From contig JAFLUV010000038.1 of the NCBI GenBank assembly GCA_022508635.1, positions 1 to 15,206 of the forward strand: a DNA stretch of 15,206 bases, given 5' to 3'. The position numbers and the translations under genes were made by a program. The notes under the pieces are model-generated. The model was not told the origin of the DNA, searched no databases, and saw only the letters and a program-made list of their open reading frames with translations. The DNA is from Prevotellaceae bacterium (lineage in GTDB: Bacteria > Bacteroidota > Bacteroidia > Bacteroidales > Bacteroidaceae). How positions within the stretch are numbered: the first letter of the stretch is position 1; the number at the start of each line of letters is the position of its first letter. Below are positions 15,180-15,206 of this stretch, piece by piece.

Positions 15180-15206
15180 CATAAGGAAACATAGGTTCGT
15201 GAGGCG

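Noticed and set aside
1..15206. Mobile element, defence system or phage remnant
   Set aside because: Every substantial frame is a conserved core gene or a normal Bacteroidetes envelope gene. No transposase, integrase, toxin-antitoxin, restriction or CRISPR component is seen.

Overview
The window looks like a chromosomal segment from a Bacteroidales bacterium, probably close to Prevotella (Prevotellaceae). Five intergenic regions carry a TAnnTTTG -7 element with a TTTG/TTTTG -33 element 19-22 nt upstream, which is the promoter type of the Bacteroidetes housekeeping sigma factor. Shine-Dalgarno sequences are weak or absent. The proteins read as Bacteroidales versions of their families, and the last gene encodes a Bacteroidetes-type outer-membrane beta-barrel protein. 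The genus assignment is inference; the promoter architecture is seen directly.

Layout, left to right. A tRNA-Val(TAC) gene, cut by the window edge, runs leftward from its own promoter (1-139). A rightward pair follows: 6-phosphofructokinase (pfkA) and an M18 aminopeptidase (339-2656). It converges with leftward NAD-dependent DNA ligase ligA (2662-4704), with 5 bp between the stop codons. A 427-bp gap separates ligA from the next rightward pair. That gap holds both promoters and, between them, four exact copies of a 14-bp sequence built on the palindrome TTCGCGAA and spaced 21, 21 and 22 bp apart. The rightward pair is a MutT-like Nudix hydrolase and a Fur-family regulator (5132-6044), overlapping by 8 nt. 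It converges with a leftward three-gene unit: DJ-1/PfpI protein, ispD, recG (9515 back to 6186). Divergent from that unit is a rightward operon of nadK, an ABC exporter and a large outer-membrane beta-barrel protein (9643-15141). A weak RNA-type hairpin follows the last gene.

Most of the content is conserved core: glycolysis (PfkA), NADP supply (NadK), isoprenoid precursor synthesis (IspD), DNA joining and recombination repair (LigA, RecG), and nucleotide-pool sanitation (MutT-like). I see no transposase, phage gene, CRISPR array, toxin-antitoxin pair or defence locus. The points most worth a second look are the TTCGCGAA array, an Asp-to-Asn change in the PfkA GGDGS motif, an insertion in the Nudix protein, the zinc-sensor-like residues of its Fur-family partner, and the tight coupling of an ABC exporter to an outer-membrane barrel gene.
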